Of a stretch of 64,000 nt of DNA, positions 45,546-57,455 are shown piece after piece (within the stretch, counting starts at the first letter, position 1; each line of letters starts with the position of its first letter). Under the pieces are notes generated by a model. It searched no databases. It was not told the origin of the DNA and saw only the letters and a program-made list of their open reading frames with translations. The DNA comes from Calliopum simillimum (taxonomy: Eukaryota; Arthropoda; Insecta; Diptera; Lauxaniidae), in assembly GCA_951812925.1 (NCBI GenBank), contig OX638372.1:8184001-8248000 (forward strand). Direction: 5' to 3'. Position numbers and translations under genes: made by a program.

Positions 45546-46950
45546 AGAATATTAGCGAAGGTTTTTATAACTTTTAGTTACGGCTTAAGACCATTCCTTT
45601 GTAAGCATTAAAAAACTTAAAAAAGACATGTCCTTTGGTTTACAGCTTTGAATGGAAGTGACAATAAGTTGAAGTTTCTTTCTTTTCTCAGAAGCACATG
45701 CTCCTAACTAAGTTTCTATATAAATGTATAAGAAAATATTAAAGGATAAGATCTTGTAAATACGCATAATGGCTTTTTATATATGTTACCGAGCTCTTCG
45801 TTCTCAATGAAAATGTTACATACAACAAACGAACATAATTCCCATAAAACATGCCGCGGCATAGAAAATCATCATTTTTTACATCAACTTATCACTTAAT
45901 TAAGAGCCAATCTTATGCAATGGCATAGACGACAAATTCTCCCAGCAACACATCCTTTTTCATAGATTTGATTCCCATAGAATTTTTGTTTTTTTTCCTA
46001 TGTCCATGTTCCTTCAGATATTAGATTTGTATATTGGTCGTCACATAATAATCAATAGTTAGATATGTAAATGTATTTCATGTAACATGCCCGTCTTTGT
46101 CTCTGTGTAGTTGTAGTCAACATCATCGTTGCATAATTCCCTAAAAGACATTTGCATACAAATGCCAATAGAAGAGCGACAACGGTAGCAGCAGCAGCAA
46201 CACATTTTGTACAAATACTATCGCATGGCTGTTTGTATGACAGCAGCACTATAACCGCATAACGTAAACGTAAGGATTTTGCGTAACTTAAATTCGATTT
46301 GTAAGCGGTTTCACTGCCGTTGCTGCTGTTGCTGTTGCTACCAGCAAGTGCGAAATTCTCATATCTTTGCAATTTTATGTGATTTTGTTTCGGTAGGTTT
46401 TATGTTGCTGCTGCTGTGTCAATTGCCATACAGATATGTATGTGTGAATACTCTTCTGTGACTCTGTGTGTGTATTTGTGCGATAGTATGCAAGATATTT
46501 GCAGCTACTTTTAAGGTTTTAAGTTGCGCAATACACCACAGAAAACATGTGAGTTGTGCGGCTGCAATTTGTAGTCGCAAATAAATTGCAGGCTTAAAGT
46601 TTGTGACTCCAGAAAAGAAAAGAAAAAAATCTGAGAAAAATCAGCAAACTCCAGTGGAGTAGAAAATATGAAAAATACTAAAAAAGATTTTAAAAACTGT
46701 AAATTCAATATTGATATTAAATATCAAATATATTTTGGACGCTTTTATGTTAAGCGTGTGTTTATGGCCTTTGTAGTGTGTTACTAAAAAAAAGAAAAGA
46801 ATAAACAGTTGCCTAATGCAGTTCATTATATATTTTCTAAAAAATCCATCAACTTTGATCGCTAGTAATAATTTCATTTTACCTGCATGATATTTTTGTA
46901 CTTTAATTTCTTTCCAGAATTACTAGTCAACTTTGTTCTTAAGCATTTTC
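45546..46950. other. Unassigned AT-rich DNA
   Basis: CAG/CTG-type patches at 46,185-46,205 and 46,318-46,345. The 106-codon minus frame across them (46,052-46,372) is Ala/Asn-rich because of the CAG-like repeats. No gene called. Confidence 0.45.
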
Positions 46951-46956
46951 TACTGC

Positions 46957-47463
46957 ATAAGGTCGCGATCGGACAGCGTGCTATGAGCAAAGTTGCGCTC
47001 AAAAAAAAAGAGTGATAAAGCTCAAGTTGCGCATAGTGATCACAGTGGGCACTTGGAGTAAAGTTTGAGGCAGCTCCTCGAATATATTTTTCTCTTTTGC
47101 CTTCATTTCACAGAATAATTATTCTTATTTTTTTTTTTTTTTCAATTCCCTTATTTTGTTTTGTTCCAGAAAAACGATAAGAAAGATTCAATGAATAAAA
47201 TTCATATAAAAAAACACAAAACATCACCGATTCGCGCTTTGTTTTGCATTTCGAAATGTGTTTTCTGCTATTTTATCTATTTTTTTATTTTACTCTCCTT
47301 ATTCAACTGGAAACACACAAAAAAAAAAAACAAAGCGTGAATCGATGCCGCAAAACACTTTCAAAGCGCCATAACGCTACAGTTCTAGCATTGCAATGCT
47401 TTGTTTTGCGCGTTGCTTTGAGCGTAACTTTGCTCATAGCGCGCTGTCTGAACGCAACCTTAT
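46957..47463. mobile_element. Inverted-repeat element, ATAAGGTCGCG ends
   Basis: The left arm 46,957-47,005 and right arm 47,416-47,463 match as reverse complements over about 45 bp with five differences. Both have GACAGCG-GCTATGAGCAAAG and CGCTCAAA. The total is about 507 bp. The interior has GCGC-rich words (CGCGCTTTG, CAAAGCGCC) and a poly-T tract. The target duplication is unclear; no transposase. Superfamily unassigned. Confidence 0.7.
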
Positions 47464-48070
47464 ACGCATGGACTAACAAAAGTTTGGTGAGTTGGCTAGA
47501 ACAAAAATAGGAAAAGTAAATTTAATTATTTTTAATCTTCATCCCTTTATATCTTCTTTTTATTGTGTCAATCCTTGTCATATACACCCTAGATCCGGGT
47601 CTCATTTCTCTCATTGGCTGACCTTATCGTGGTTTGTCCTCAACTGGAAATTGTTTTTTTTTAAATATTTAATAAAGCTTTTAAATAGTCTAGATGGATT
47701 TGCTCCATATACAGTAGATCGGGTCGATATTTAGATTCATACCAAAACAGACTAAAAGTTAGAAAACTCTTAAAAACGATATTTTCACGTAATTTTTTTT
47801 TTTTTTATTCTGAGAAAAACCAATGGATTCTACTGAAGGCCTATTTTGTATAAAAAAAACATGTATTTTGGTCATAACTTTTTTTTCGTTCGAAAATGGA
47901 TACCCAAGAGCGCTTTAAATGAAGATTAGTTATGTTCTTACAAACATTTTGGAGTTTAAAATTCTTATTATTTTTTTTTTTTTTGGTAGGTACCTATAGA
48001 TAAAAAAATCCAAAAATCGATTTTTTTACGATCTTCAGTAACGAGGTCGGAAAAACGATTTTTTACTCAA
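47464..48070. other. Unassigned AT-rich DNA
   Basis: Poly-T tracts near 47,790 and 47,971, with no gene. It may belong to the same element as the inverted repeat at 48,075-48,312. Confidence 0.4.
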
Positions 48071-48074
48071 AAGC

Positions 48075-48312
48075 CAGGAAACTTACGAAAATGTGTTAAA
48101 GGCGAAAAATGCTTGAAATTGTCCAAAAAACAACGTTTGAATTTTTTTAGAATTTTTTGAGCTAATTTATAGATTTTCAAAATTTTGTCAAAAAAAAAAT
48201 ATTCTGAATAAATTCACACCTATTTTTTGAAGGATTCGTCTCATAAAATTTTTTCGTAGCATTTTTCTAAGCATTTTTTGCCTTATAAGTAAGTTTCGTA
48301 AGTTAGAGCTTT
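48075..48312. repeat. Inverted repeat, ~45-bp arms
   Basis: ACTTACGAAAATG...AAGGCGAAAAATGCTT (from 48,081) pairs with AAGCATTTTTTGCCTT...AGTTTCGTAAGT (to about 48,304). The spacer is about 150 bp. Probably a foldback element whose outer limits I cannot see. Confidence 0.5.
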
Positions 48313-50480
48313 TGGAAAACCGAAGAAGGAGTGCTACAAATTCTCACTAAGGCAACAGTTGTAATTAAAGCTCGCCACTTCCATGGAAATCGCTTTGTAA
48401 GTAACGTCAATTAGCAGTTTTTGAAGCCTTTTACTTGATGTTTTTTGTTAACTGTCGCTAATTGGTCGGTCTAAAATTTCAATAGACTTGCTAATAAACT
48501 AATTAAAATTTCAAAAAGCAAAAAACAACATAAAACACCAAATACTTTTTCTTTGAAAGCCTCGTTTCACACACAGACAGTCAATAAAAATCATTACAAA
48601 ACCATGAAGAAAAAGCGAAAAACCACCAGCAACAGCATTTTACAGTCTACAGCACTCACAGTAAGCAAAATTTCATTCTGAAAATGAAGTAGGCGCAGCG
48701 CACTCCAAGCACAAATATCGAATTGTTGCTGCTACTTTTTCTGGGAAATTTAATACAAAAGTAAAATTTATTAATTAACAAAAACTGCGGTCACAGCTGA
48801 CGCTGTTGCTCGCGTGTAATCAAATGCCTTATACCAAAAAGAAAAGTTTACCATATAAATTGTTTTGTTCTTTCTAATGGGTAGTAGGGGGAGTGGTGCG
48901 ATGGCAGTTCATTTCTATAACAAACGCCGCAAAAACCAAAAAAAATGCCTCTTAAATTTTATCAAAAATTCAAATTAAAAGACGCAAAAATACGAAATTT
49001 ATTAGGTGCAGAAAATTTAAAAAGAAAATGAGGCAGTGGTTTTCCTTTTTCAGTCCTGCAAAGTCTTTCGATTTGGCATGAATTTATACATGCAAAAATG
49101 CAAATTTTGTTTCATTCCTAAAGGTTGCTTAGTAATTTATTGCGTTGTTCATTTGACTTGTTAACAAAACGCAAGAAATCGCTTTGAATCCTTAATGCAA
49201 GTGGGAACGTTCCCGAGTTGGCTTCTGTCATTTGTTATGTTTAAGATTCAGTTATTGTATTAAAAGGACATTTGCCAAATTTATTATGGAGTTTAGTTTA
49301 ATGCCGCCTATAAGTATTTCCTTTGTCATTGTGCTGCTGGGAATAATTTATTCATAAAAATTATGAAATTTTAAATATAAACAAAGGTGTAGCAAAAAAA
49401 TTATTTCATAAGGTGAAATGACTACCATTATGCTAGAAAAAAAAATAGTTCAGCACTGTTTCGCGAAAACTTTGCTTGGGAATGTAGAAAAGATGATGGT
49501 GAGTTCAAAAATATATCTGTTAAATCGTCAACTCCAGACTTGAAAGTAGAAAGTTGTGCTAGTTGTTTTCGTATGACCTATAGCTTATAGTGAGCTCCTT
49601 CAACAATAAGACAGGTCAGCCAAGTGCTGGCTCTTAGTCATTAACATTTCTGGAATTTTATTGAAAACTTTTTGTTCAAATTTTGAAAATAACAGTAGGA
49701 GTCTTTTTTTAATTTTTTATGTAATTTCAGTACCAAATCACCTTTGCATTTTTATTTTAAAGTTTACCTTCTGGTGCACTTCAATTCAATTCTATTTAAA
49801 AAATTTCTACTTTTACCTTGTGGTTCAATCTTTGGAAGAACTTTTACATTTATATGTCCCAAGTGAAATTCACACCAAAGCAACATTTAGCTTCCACCAT
49901 CACCACTACAATACACGCAGTATTAACTAGCACGTAGTCGCAAATACACACGAATACTCATTATTACTTACAAGTATGATACTTTCATTTGTTTTAAGCA
50001 TTTAAGTTTCAAATAATTTTCGTCTGGTGTTGTTTTTCTTAAATTTTCAACGGATTTCAACTAAGGCCAATATGGGCTATAGGTCAGACATTACAAAAGA
50101 ACTTCTGCAGTGTATTGTTATAGTTGCATGCTATTTAGCCATACTAAGTATTTAGTTGCCATCAGTATATTCTTCAATTCAGTGGGAAAAAATCTGTGTT
50201 TTCGTTTATACATGTATAATTGATATTGTAGCTTAGGCCAAATTCGTTAAGTGTACAATCTTTGAATTGCTTTTAAGGAGGAAAGTTGGCGAAGCCGCAT
50301 TTTCCACCTACAAATCATCGCCCGTAATATTATAATCTATATCATATTCTTTTCTATCAATTTATAATTAATTTGTATAATTATTAATTAAAATAACTTT
50401 ATAAGTATTAATTAAGTAATTATTTAAGAAAAGAAGCATAACTAAGTTTAAGGTAAAATCCACACCACATCACTAAAAGC
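48313..50480. other. Unassigned AT-rich DNA
   Basis: About 2.1 kb without a recognisable gene or ordered repeat. The frame at 49,661-49,930 is Phe/His/Tyr-rich without motifs. Confidence 0.45.
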
Positions 50481-50484
50481 GATA

Positions 50485-50530
50485 TAAACGGTAACACTGC
50501 AAAACAGCTGTTTTTGACACACAGCTGTCG
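50485..50530 (+). promoter_or_regulatory. Housekeeping-type core promoter words
   Basis: CGGTAACACTG (50,489-50,499) differs by one base from the fly core-promoter motif 1 (YGGTCACACTR). AACAGCTGTT (50,503-50,512) fits the E-box core-promoter motif, and a second CAGCTG follows at 50,522. These motifs mark TATA-less, broadly expressed promoters in flies. The downstream 50,560-51,370 segment is unusually GC-rich for this window and could be a transcribed leader, but no ORF follows. Confidence 0.35.
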
Positions 50531-50539
50531 TTCAATGTC

Positions 50540-51370
50540 AAAGAATCATAGCATATATTTAGACACACAGCAGTTGATCGAGACAGTCTTTGCGAAGCTG
50601 GCAACTGGCAAACTACAGCAGCAGCAGCAGTGAGCAGAAATAGCAGACAAGGCGGAAAGCAGCAACCGAGAAGAAAACCAGGTATTTGCTGAGTTAAAGT
50701 AGTTGTAGAGACCGCGACACTAAACAGACGTTGCCCGATAATAAATCAGTTGCCTGTGGTTAGTACAAGAGTGAGGGGTAACAGAAACGAGTAGCACGAT
50801 AATACATCAATTATTCGTGAGTGCGATCTGGTCTCAAATGATGTCGGAAATTCAAACAGCAGCGTAGCAAACTAAGTAAGGGAAATTTAGTCGCATTAAG
50901 AGCGTTGTAGTCAATAGCGTGAGCGTATTACAGGGAGATAGTGCTCGGTGGCGTTAGTGCGTGAAATGTGAGCAGCCTGATACGATATCACCTACCCACG
51001 ACTAAAGAGTACGCGTTCAAGAGAATACTATTGCGTCAGGTGTGAGCAGCCCTATACGATATCAACTACTCACAGTTAAAGAGTGTGCGTTCAAAAAAAA
51101 TAGCCATTGCGTTAGGTGTCTAGGGCAACGTTTTGCCCACCACCGGATATCAGCTACTCGCAGCTAGAGAGTAAGCACTCAAGAGAATACCATTGCATAA
51201 GGTGAGAGCAAGGCAACTAACCACTACTACACTCAACTAGATCACGGCTAGCAGCGGAGAGACCAACGCACAGGAGCAGAGAGTAGTGGAGTAGTGGAGT
51301 AAAGAGAGACGTGTTTAATTTACTATGTTATTATAAATATGTTGAGAGAAACCGAATTAATAAACGAAAA
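50540..51370. repeat. GC-richer segment with ~80-bp tandem units
   Basis: From about 50,960, three to four units of 77-86 bp share GTGTGAGCAGCC-TA-ACGATATCA-CTACTC, AAAGAGT--GCGTTCAAGAGAATA and CATTGCGT-AGGTG (about 50,962, 51,040, 51,117 and 51,200). Before them is a CAG-rich, less structured stretch. TATAAATA (about 51,330) and AATAAA (about 51,358) follow. It could be an LTR, an untranslated leader or a tandem repeat in an unknown element. No coding frame. Confidence 0.5.
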
Positions 51371-51462
51371 TGAAGTAAATTCATAAAACTCTAACCCGTG
51401 ACTTTGAATTTAACCAAGAGGCAAACAAAAAGCAATCGGAAAAATTCGCAAAATTTAATCAC

Positions 51463-51740
51463 ATATCGTCGGGTTAAAACTACAAATAGACATCTACATA
51501 CTATATTGATGTTTTGAGAAATGTATACAGAAACATGGAGAAAAAATGGTTCTATGCACCAGTTTAGTGAATTTTTTGAAATGTAGAGTCCATCCAATTT
51601 TATATATAAAGAATAAAAAGCAGAAAACTTTAAAGTCCCATACAAAAAACGAATTTTAAAAATTTTAAAACGCTGTTTTCTCAAAACATGAAAAATGTAG
51701 ATGTCTAGTTGTAGCTTTAACCCAACGATATGTCGTGTTG
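51463..51740. mobile_element. Inverted-repeat element, ATATCG(T)CGGGTTAAA ends
   Basis: CATATCGTCGGGTTAAAACT-CAAATAGACATCTACAT at 51,463 is matched by the reverse complement of ATGTAGATGTCTAGTTGTAG...AACCCAACGATATG ending near 51,736. The arms extend to TTTTGAGAAA words further in. It is about 275 bp long. The 131-codon minus frame covering it arises from the inverted repeat and is not a protein. Non-autonomous. Confidence 0.65.
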
Positions 51741-54059
51741 GCTCTGCATAAAGTGGTCTTTGATTTTTTGAACTATAGTCAAACATAGCTCGGGGAATTC
51801 CATCATCTATGCTTAAAAACTAAAAATCTCCCTGTATCGTAATCTGGAGTTCGTTTTTTTTTATAAGGCAGCAAGGAGACTAAAAGAGCATTTTCTTTCT
51901 TAAATTTTTATTTTTTGATGAGTTACAAATCATACCAGATTTATTGTTAATTGAATGAACTCTTAAAAACTCTTTCTGTTTTGTGTAAAATACGAATTTT
52001 TGTTATTTGATTCTTATCTAAAATATTTCAGTAAATTACAAAAAATCTGAATTAAACCAGAAAATGGTTTTATTTTTGCTTTATAAATAGCTAAAGTTTT
52101 TCCGCATTTTTTGCACGAGCTGGTAACATTAAGTTTTTATGTTTTTCCACTACATCACAATACTTTGCCATCATCATGGTGATGTTGCTGTTGATGTTGA
52201 TGATGATATTTATGTTGATGAGTAAGCAAACTCAATTGCATTTCCATTCATTTAATAGCATTTTCCTTTTTAATTACAAGTTCTGTGATTGTGCTAAAAT
52301 GAATACCACAGTCATAACAACTTTTATGATTTTTTTTCTTAATTTTTTTTTTATTTTGTTTCCATACAAATTGCAACACGCCCGAACTTCATCCTGTTGT
52401 GACAAACTCTTGCTAACTTGGCTAAAAAAAAAAATAACTAGCGACAGAATGAAGTGTAAAAACTGTTTTTTATAAAGAGTTGTGCAATTTTTTATGTGTT
52501 GCATGTGTATATCCAGAGCAATTTTGCTCCCAAGAGACATAGTGCTGCCGAGTCTAAACTGCTTGGTTTGTGTTTCGATAATTAGATATGATGTGATGTA
52601 ATGCAAAGGATAAAAATTAAGTATCGTAAAATTTATGAACTGAACTGATGTACTTTACGTAGGGGTCATCTTTATTTAGAACATTTAAAAAAAATTCCGA
52701 AATCAATCTGGCAACGCTGTAATCATGAAAAACAAGAATGAAAATGGAAACACTGCATTTTCTAGACGACGACGGGCGGCGGCGGCAATTAACGCCACAA
52801 ATAAAATGAAACGCAAAAATACCACAAACAATAATAAAAACTATTGAGTTGAAATGAAAATGTTGACAAAAATTATAATGACATTTGGGATTTTATTTTA
52901 ATGTTCTGTTCTTCAAGTCGAGATGGTGTTGGTGTTGTCTTCGTTGTGTGCGCTTTGTTACTTTGGTTTTGCTTTACAGGCGCAACAGGATTGCAATTTA
53001 TGCCAAAAGGGAGTACTCTATCGTAAGTATACGAACAGCGCCATAGATGACATGGCAAAGTGAAGGGTATGAAAAATTAAGAAATAAAACTTTTAGTTTG
53101 TTTAGGGAATTTTGTATCATTTTCTCTTTTTCTTTTTGTTTCCATTTTTCTTTTCATATTCCATGTCTTTGTGGTAGTTTTGCTGCAAAGTAATAAAATA
53201 GACATAAAGCTAAAGAAAAAAGGAAGAAGAAGCAGCTAAAAACTTGCAACAAACTCATACTCTAGGGATATGTATGTCTGTATGTAGCTGTTGATGAATA
53301 ATGTTGTGCAAAAAATAATCTTCATTGCTGGTTAAGTAAAGTTTTATTGCTTTGAAAGTTCATTAATTCGTTTAAAAAACATTTAAACTTTAATTGTTAT
53401 TTTAAAGGAGCAGAATTAATCAAACGAAGAGATAATTTTGGAACAAAATGTGAAAGAGTTTGGTGATTTCAAAATGTTTAACACTTTTGAAAAACACTGC
53501 AAATACACTTACTTTGCAGTATCTCCTTTTTTGGGTTTAAAAATTTTAAGCGAAAAAATTGCTGCAGTTTTCAATTAAAACTTTTTGTTTCTGAACATCT
53601 CCGCATGGAATAGTCCCTATTATAAACACCACTTATACATGTGTGCGTGTACTTCAAGTAAATAAGAAAACCTTGCGATTGTCTTCCCTAGCGCCACTAA
53701 TGCGTGCGCCTGTGTCCTTCATAAAAACGTTGGTTTTCTTTTCTTTTCCCTTCAATTTTTATTTGCTTTTGCATGCGTTGAAAGAAATAAAAAGTAACAA
53801 GTTATAAAATGAAATAAAGTGCGGCAAGTGAAACCACAGAAAGGACATCCGCACATGCATCCTTTGAGACTATAACGAAACACATCAAACAAAGCAGTGA
53901 ATGGCAATATAAAAATAAAACAGAAAGTAAAAACAACATTGAAATAAGTTGTAAAGTGATTGAGAAGAGCAACAAACGCACGCAAACAGATGTTTTGAAA
54001 TGCTGACCCCGTTAGAAATTGCTACTTAGATGAACACTTCAAAAGTTTTGCTCACTTTG
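51741..54059. other. Unassigned AT-rich DNA
   Basis: CTGGCAACGCTG at about 52,708 and GGAAACACTGC at about 52,746 are promoter-like words near a short GACGACGGGCGGCGGCGG run (52,770-52,790), but no transcript or ORF can be supported. ATG/GTTGATG runs lie near 52,176-52,215. Otherwise nothing. Confidence 0.4.
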
Positions 54060-54561
54060 GTACAAGTACAAGTACAAGTACAAGTACAAGTACAAGTACA
54101 AGTACAAGTACAAGTACAAGTACAAGTACAAGTACAAGTACAAGTACAAGTACAAGTACAAGTACAAGTACAAGTACAAGTACAAGTACAAGTACAAGTA
54201 CAAGTACAAGTACAAGTACAAGTACAAGTACAAGTACAAGTACAAGTACAAGTACAAGTACAAGTACAAGTACAAGTACAAGTACAAGTACAAGTACAAG
54301 TACAAGTACAAGTACAAGTACAAGTACAAGTACAAGTACAAGTACAAGTACAAGTACAAGTACAAGTACAAGTACAAGTACAAGTACAAGTACAAGTACA
54401 AGTACAAGTACAAGTACAAGTACAAGTACAAGTACAAGTACAAGTACAAGTACAAGTACAAGTACAAGTACAAGTACAAGTACAAGTACAAGTACAAGTA
54501 CAAGTACAAGTACAAGTACAAGTACAAGTACAAGTACAAGTACAAGTACAAGTACAAGTAC
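54060..54561. repeat. Perfect hexanucleotide microsatellite (GTACAA)n, 502 bp
   Basis: The unit GTACAA repeats without a single interruption for about 83 copies. A degenerate copy continues after one extra C at 54,562. All six frames stay open over it and give dipeptide runs (Gln-Val, Tyr-Leu, Leu-Val), so the 172-187 codon frames are artefacts. Such a long pure array is young or hypermutable. Confidence 0.97.
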
Positions 54562-55700
54562 CAAGTACAATTCCAACTTCAACATTAACATAGAAATATT
54601 CTTGCCCTTAACTTATCGTTTTTATTTTACTACATTTATAAGGAAATATTTGGTGACAAAGGTAAACACTGTCAAAAATGTCCACTATAATTTAAAACTA
54701 ATTTTTAAGATTTTTGAAGCATTTCTGACAAAACTTCCTACCAAGCGTTTGCAAACTTTAAATGAGGAGAATTACGACAGTGGTAACTCGTAAGAAAATT
54801 AAATGAAGTGTAAGTTGTTGCCTTCTCTCTATTACCATCAAAACAGTTCACAGCTGCTGTACTTTCGGTCCACAACCCCACGCTCCCTCTATCTACGCAC
54901 TGCATTACAGTGGTGTTGTCTATGTTCTGTTTTCTCTCAACAAACTGCATCCTGCGTTCTGGTCTTGTGGTTTAATGATAGAAAAGTACTTTTTATTTAA
55001 TTGAAATTTTGTGGTGAATGAACGCTAGAGTAGTTAGTTCGTTAGGGTTGTTACATCAAACATTGGAGATTTCTGAGTAAAAATGGGATTTTTTTTCTTC
55101 CCTTTTTTTCTTTCAATTTTTGGACTTGAGTATTACGATCATATCTATACACACACTCATGCACATCCACTTGTAATTTATTTTCTACACTGCTTGATTG
55201 AGGATGTCTGTGTCTCTGTATGTTGCTGCAAGTTATAGTTTGCGTTGTGGCCAATACCAGAAGAGAAACTGACTTCATTAGTACTCTGTGTTGCTGCAAT
55301 TTGTTATATAGGTACTCGTAGTAACAAGAAATCAATTAAATGCAATCATTTGTTGATTAATTTTTAAAAATTACTAAAATTAATTAAAAAAAAAAATTAA
55401 TTGAAGGAGCCTAATTGAAGCTTAACAGAAGTTGGACTAATGAAGGCTTACCCATGTGGAAGTAAATAACATTTTATGGCGTCATTATGATTTCGATTTC
55501 TTTGACGAGGCGTGTTTAAAAATTGGTAACATTAATGTGACATCCAGAACTGATTACTTCTTCATTATATTTTTAGATAGCTGGCATTATTAGCGCACGC
55601 CTTATTTTTTGAGATAATCCTAATTAGGAAATCACTTCATGGGTGTCAATCATAACATTGAAAATTTTATGTATAAGTAAGTATATATATGTATATATAA
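54562..55700. other. Unassigned DNA
   Basis: No gene recognised. TTAGTTCGTTAGGGTTG at about 55,032 repeats a word from about 11,625. The minus frame 55,051-55,335 (94 codons) has no motif. Confidence 0.4.
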
Positions 55701-55706
55701 GTGAAT

Positions 55707-55800
55707 AAATGGCGTTGGGCGCCATTTGTTTGTAATGATGAAGTAAAACCGTACAGCATACATGCATTAGATGGAATACTACAAAATAGCGCCCAACGTA
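55707..55800. other. Hairpin with two opposed tRNA-Lys primer-site-like words
   Basis: AAATGGCG-TTGGG-CGCCATTT forms an 8-bp stem at 55,707-55,727. Its minus strand reads TGGCGCCCAACG, identical to the start of the tRNA-Lys primer-binding site used by many LTR retroelements. About 63 bp on, the plus strand has TAGCGCCCAACGTAGGG (55,787-55,803), the same site with mismatches. No LTR could be recognised beside either, so this may be a relic or coincidence. Confidence 0.35.
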
Positions 55801-56215
55801 GGGTGGTAGTTGTCAATATGAAACAATTTTTAGTTCTTTACTCAAACTTTATTCACCATCCTCTTGCTCAAACCCCCATTGGGACATCATTTATAACTGA
55901 ACTTCTTAATTCATCCATTTAAACACTTGTGAATTTTCTTAAAAAGTGAATAAAATGTGTGTTTTGGATTTTAATAGAAACCAGGCAACGAATTTTTAAA
56001 AAGTACGAAAACTTGTTTTATTTTATGTTTTACATTAAAAATTAATTAAGTTAAAAACTTTTTTCTCTAATTTTACACAAAATTTGTGCTTCAAGTTTTC
56101 TTAATGTATTTGTTTTAATTTGAATTTTAAATATTTTCCACATACAAAACGCACACACATGCCTGTAGATCATAAACTACCAGAAAATTATGGTGTCATT
56201 TAAATACGTACAAAT
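55801..56215. other. Unassigned AT-rich DNA
   Basis: Nothing recognisable. Confidence 0.5.
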
Positions 56216-57455
56216 TAGGGTGGGCCAAATTGTATAGAGGAAATTTTATCGACCTCGGCTACCCCCCTATGTGACAGTTCATTCAACTCTATAAATATTT
56301 GCCCAAAAAAACCATACCTCTACGTTCAACTTTAGTTCGGCGCATTTACGATTGAAAATTTTACCTTGCGTTTAATATTTATTTTTATGCTTAATTTTCA
56401 AAATTCTTATAGAGACAAAAGTAATATCATAATATGTTTTGGCTGGTATTCTGTCAGTAATCAATAAAATTGGGTTCTGGTCTTACAAAAAGTTTACTTA
56501 ATAGCGTGGAATTGATCATATTTATTCAAAAAAATTATATCGGTCAAATAACTGATATATTATAAACGATTCATATTTTTACATAGATTTTTGCTATATT
56601 GTTCCGTAAAATTAAAAAAAAGCGGCTAATTTATTTCCTAAAACTGCCGTTAGATGTTGCCCTGGAAAAAAATGCGTGTCAGATTCGGTATCCTAGCATC
56701 CAAAAACACTTGGGATGGTGTTTCGATTGAAAGTTCCATGTAAAAATATGAATCGTTTATAATAAATCGGTTATTTGACCGATATAATTTTTTAGAATAA
56801 ATATAGTCAATTCCACGCTATCAAGTAAACTTTTCATAAAAACACAACCCAATTTTATTGATTACTGACAGAATACCAGCCAAAACATATTATGATATTA
56901 CTTTTGTCTCTATAAGAATTTTGAAAATTAAGCATAAAAATAAATATTAAACGCAAGGTAAAATTTTCAATCGTAAATGCGCCGAACTAAAATTGAACGT
57001 AGAGATATGGTTTCTTTGGCAAATATTCATAGAATTGAATGAACTTTTAGCCTAGGTTGGTGTTTTGTTTGAAAAAATTCATCCAAATATATGAATAGTT
57101 TATTTTAAATGTCGGTCATAATAATCGGCAATTTGACCCATATCACTTTTTTAAATATATAGCATCAATTCCACACCATCAAGTGAAGTTTTTATGTAAA
57201 CAGGACCCAATTTAATTGATTACTGACAGAATAAAAGCCAAATCATATAATGACATTACTTTTGTCTTTATAAAAAATTTTAAAATTTAGTATGAAAATA
57301 AAAAAAAATATTGATGAATGGTGAAATTACGATCAAAAATGCGCCGAACTAAAGTTGAACGCAGAGGTATAGTTTCTTGCGCAAATATTCATAGAATTGA
57401 ATGAACTTTCACATAGGGGGGTAGCCGAGATCAGTTTTCAAATCGGCCCACCCTA
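56216..57455. mobile_element. TA-flanked element with three copies of one arm
   Basis: Ends are TA-GGGTGGGCC (56,216) and GGCCCACCC-TA (57,455), so a TA target duplication with TIRs. The left arm (about 56,255-56,590) is inverted in a second copy (about 56,735-57,050) and again, same orientation as the second, in a third (about 57,095-57,425). Shared words: GCGCCGAACTAAA-TTGAACG, CAAATATTCATAGAATTGAA, ACTTTTGTCTCTATAAGAAT and TTGATTACTGACAGAATACC. No ORF. It shares interior sequence with the 33.4-kb element. The structure suggests a foldback that captured or duplicated one arm. Confidence 0.8.

Noticed and set aside
51391..51786. 131-codon minus-strand frame
   Set aside because: It covers an inverted-repeat element; no domain motif and AT-driven composition.
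54030..54593. Open frames of 172-187 codons on both strands
   Set aside because: They are only translations of the GTACAA microsatellite (dipeptide runs) and have no unique sequence.
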